Positions 62,651 to 64,000 of a DNA stretch of 64,000 nt are shown one piece after another. Below the pieces are notes generated by a model. That model did no database searches and was not told where the DNA came from. It saw nothing but the letters and a program-made list of their open reading frames with translations. The stretch is from G020354785 sp964461435 (lineage in GTDB: Bacteria; Bacteroidota; Bacteroidia; Bacteroidales; UBA10428). The stretch covers positions 1-64,000 of the forward strand of contig CAYWUI010000004.1 in the NCBI GenBank assembly GCA_964461435.1, read 5' to 3'. Both the position numbers and the translations under genes were made by a program. The number at the start of each line of letters is the position of its first letter. The stretch's first letter is position 1.

Positions 62651-64000
62651 ATGAAAATAAGAATGACGGTATCGGAGATGCTTTCAATACTGAAAAGCGA
62701 AAAAATCAAAACATGGTTTGATCTGGGAATTTTTATTGACCGGTTCAGGGAAACAAAGCTGCTGCCGACGGTAAAATTTAACGGGACATACAAGGAATTC
62801 AAGAAAAGGATTACAGAAGGGGGGCTGGCATTTATCACCTTTTTATATTCTGTAGACGGGGTAACAATAGAAGTTGAAAAATATGCCAAGATATTCAGAA
62901 AAATACTTAAGGGCATAAAAGTTCATTATATATGCGGCAGGTTTTATCCCGAGTCATATAAGCTTATTGAAAAGAGCATCATTAAGTATGAGATGCCCGA
63001 GATGAGAGCTTTTGATAACTGGAAGCTTTATAAGGACTTTTATTTTACAAAGCTTGAAAGGGGGGGCAGGAAATATAATGAATTAATAATTAAGTTCTGG
63101 GAAGAAGTATTAATAATAACTGAGAAATTAGGGACTTATATTGAGGATAATAACATAAATCTTTTTTACCTGGTAAATATATGTTCAAATCCGGGTAATA
63201 TATCTATGGCGCTGGCGACTGTATTTGTTTCCGAATACCTGGGCATACCTGTCATTAATAATAATCATGACTTTTACTGGGAGGGAGGTAACAAGAAAAT
63301 TGATATTCTTGAAAAGGGGTTAAAAGAGGGTCCCCGTGATTTTTTTTTCAATAATGCCGATATAGGAGAGGTCTTTTCAATAATAGAGGTACTATTTCCC
63401 TGGGAATCACGTACATGGATTAATGTAAATATTAACCAGATGCAATCGTGGCGCCTGGTAATTGATAAGGGTCATAATCCTGCAAATGTAGCTGAAATAG
63501 GGACGGCCGTCGACACTGACAAGTATTTTAATGTAAGCAAAAGGGAAAAAATAAATACATTTTACCAGTTTGAAAAGATCCTGAGCCGTTACAGCAACGC
63601 CTTAATAAGTTATTCGGTATCTGATGTAATTAAAAATAATCTTGTTGACAGCAAAGACCCCCGGCCGATATTAATAGGTGCGAAGACCAGGCCTGTTGAA
63701 AAGTTCCTTGCTGAAAACATAATATTCCTGCAGCCAACGAGGATAATAGGAAGAAAAAGGATTGAACTGGGTTTCAAGCTTATTAAGAGGCTTTTTACCA
63801 ATGTTAACTTTGTTGAACAATTTAAGGTAACTCCTAATTTAAAATTAACGGTTATTGTTACAGGGCCCATTGCTGTGGGTCATTTTGAATATTACCAGAA
63901 ACTTATAATACGGTTTTCAGAGCTTTTAAATGTAATTGACCCGGGACTAAGGAACAAGGTATACCTGGCATTTTTATTCAGTGAACTGGACAAGGAGTCG
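62651..64000 (+). CDS. Probable glycosyltransferase (GT-B-like), 3' end outside window
   Basis: Open frame of 450 codons from ATG 62651 to the window edge, without a stop. Seen: no signal; LFYLVNICSNPGNISMALATVFVSEYLGIPVINNNHDFYWEG resembles the donor/acceptor-binding region of glycosyltransferases, and FLQPTRIIGRKRIELGFKLIKRLF resembles the QPTRIxxRKxIE nucleotide-sugar motif of GT4-type enzymes, followed by a Rossmann-like strand LTVIVTGPIAVGHFEYY. Inferred: a cytoplasmic GT-B glycosyltransferase of uncertain subfamily; donor and acceptor unknown. The C-terminus needed to classify it is cut off. Confidence 0.6.
   Translation, partial: MKIRMTVSEMLSILKSEKIKTWFDLGIFIDRFRETKLLPTVKFNGTYKEFKKRITEGGLAFITFLYSVDGVTIEVEKYAKIFRKILKGIKVHYICGRFYPESYKLIEKSIIKYEMPEMRAFDNWKLYKDFYFTKLERGGRKYNELIIKFWEEVLIITEKLGTYIEDNNINLFYLVNICSNPGNISMALATVFVSEYLGIPVINNNHDFYWEGGNKKIDILEKGLKEGPRDFFFNNADIGEVFSIIEVLFPWESRTWINVNINQMQSWRLVIDKGHNPANVAEIGTAVDTDKYFNVSKREKINTFYQFEKILSRYSNALISYSVSDVIKNNLVDSKDPRPILIGAKTRPVEKFLAENIIFLQPTRIIGRKRIELGFKLIKRLFTNVNFVEQFKVTPNLKLTVIVTGPIAVGHFEYYQKLIIRFSELLNVIDPGLRNKVYLAFLFSELDKES

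Overview
The window is an AT-rich stretch of a Bacteroidota (Bacteroidetes) chromosome, probably from an uncultured Bacteroidales-like lineage. Several lines of evidence agree. Two large secreted proteins end in type IX secretion (T9SS) sorting domains. Several genes belong to families largely confined to the phylum or typical of it (DUF2723/TMEM260, DUF4271 next to uroporphyrinogen-III synthase, DUF4369-thioredoxin proteins, bacterial GH3, two DUF1987/SiaC proteins). Promoters match the Bacteroidetes -33 TTTG / -7 TAnnTTTG pattern, repeatedly with a 20-nt spacer. The order flippase-dut-nucleotidyltransferase-TPR-EnvC/M23 is also a Bacteroidetes synteny block. I see no insertion sequence, prophage, CRISPR array or rRNA.

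Layout. 0-9.4 kb: 3' part of a DUF2723 membrane protein, a short-chain prenyl diphosphate synthase, a thioredoxin-fold lipid/envelope protein with carA, a PfkB sugar/nucleoside kinase and a ten-repeat FG-GAP T9SS protein. 9.6-12.9 kb: tRNA-Asn, then dtd-DUF4271-hemD, the first SiaC-like gene and a tiny zinc-ribbon protein. 13-19.5 kb: a galactose (Leloir) cluster of an EamA permease, galK, a sodium/sugar symporter, a small membrane protein, galT and galM; galE is absent. 19.5-28.8 kb: a DUF2007-like protein, GH3, a deoxynucleoside kinase, the second SiaC-like gene, a MATE exporter, a UPF0316 protein, a secreted metallopeptidase, a CtpA protease, and a TonB-like gene coupled to a decayed aminotransferase. 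28.9-37 kb: secreted and outer-membrane proteins, then a U32 peptidase/tRNA hydroxylase-like protein and exonuclease III. 37-46.7 kb: rsgA, a hybrid histidine kinase, polA, a long-chain polyprenyl synthase and uvrC. 46.7-55.5 kb: a leftward run of mnmG, ybeY, an anti-sigma-like ATPase, EnvC/M23, TPR, nucleotidyltransferase, dut and flippase. 55.5-62.5 kb: a cyclophilin, pheS, a DUF819 remnant, ruvB, a MORN-repeat protein, nadA, rpiB and vanZ. The right edge cuts a probable glycosyltransferase.

Most genes are housekeeping: DNA repair and replication (polA, uvrC, ruvB, xth, dut), tRNA/rRNA maturation (mnmG, ybeY, rsgA, dtd, pheS), and isoprenoid, haem, NAD, pyrimidine and galactose metabolism. 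The genome is compact: nine of eleven convergent gene pairs are separated by 12 bp or fewer, or overlap.

I do not see a clear new multi-gene defence or metabolic system. The most interesting signals are non-coding or degenerate. They are a ParB-site-like palindrome beside mnmG, an FNR-like palindrome just downstream of a good promoter for a SiaC paralogue that has lost its phosphoacceptor position, a 5'-truncated DUF819 remnant between pheS and ruvB, and a doubly damaged class IV aminotransferase still translationally coupled to a TonB-like gene.
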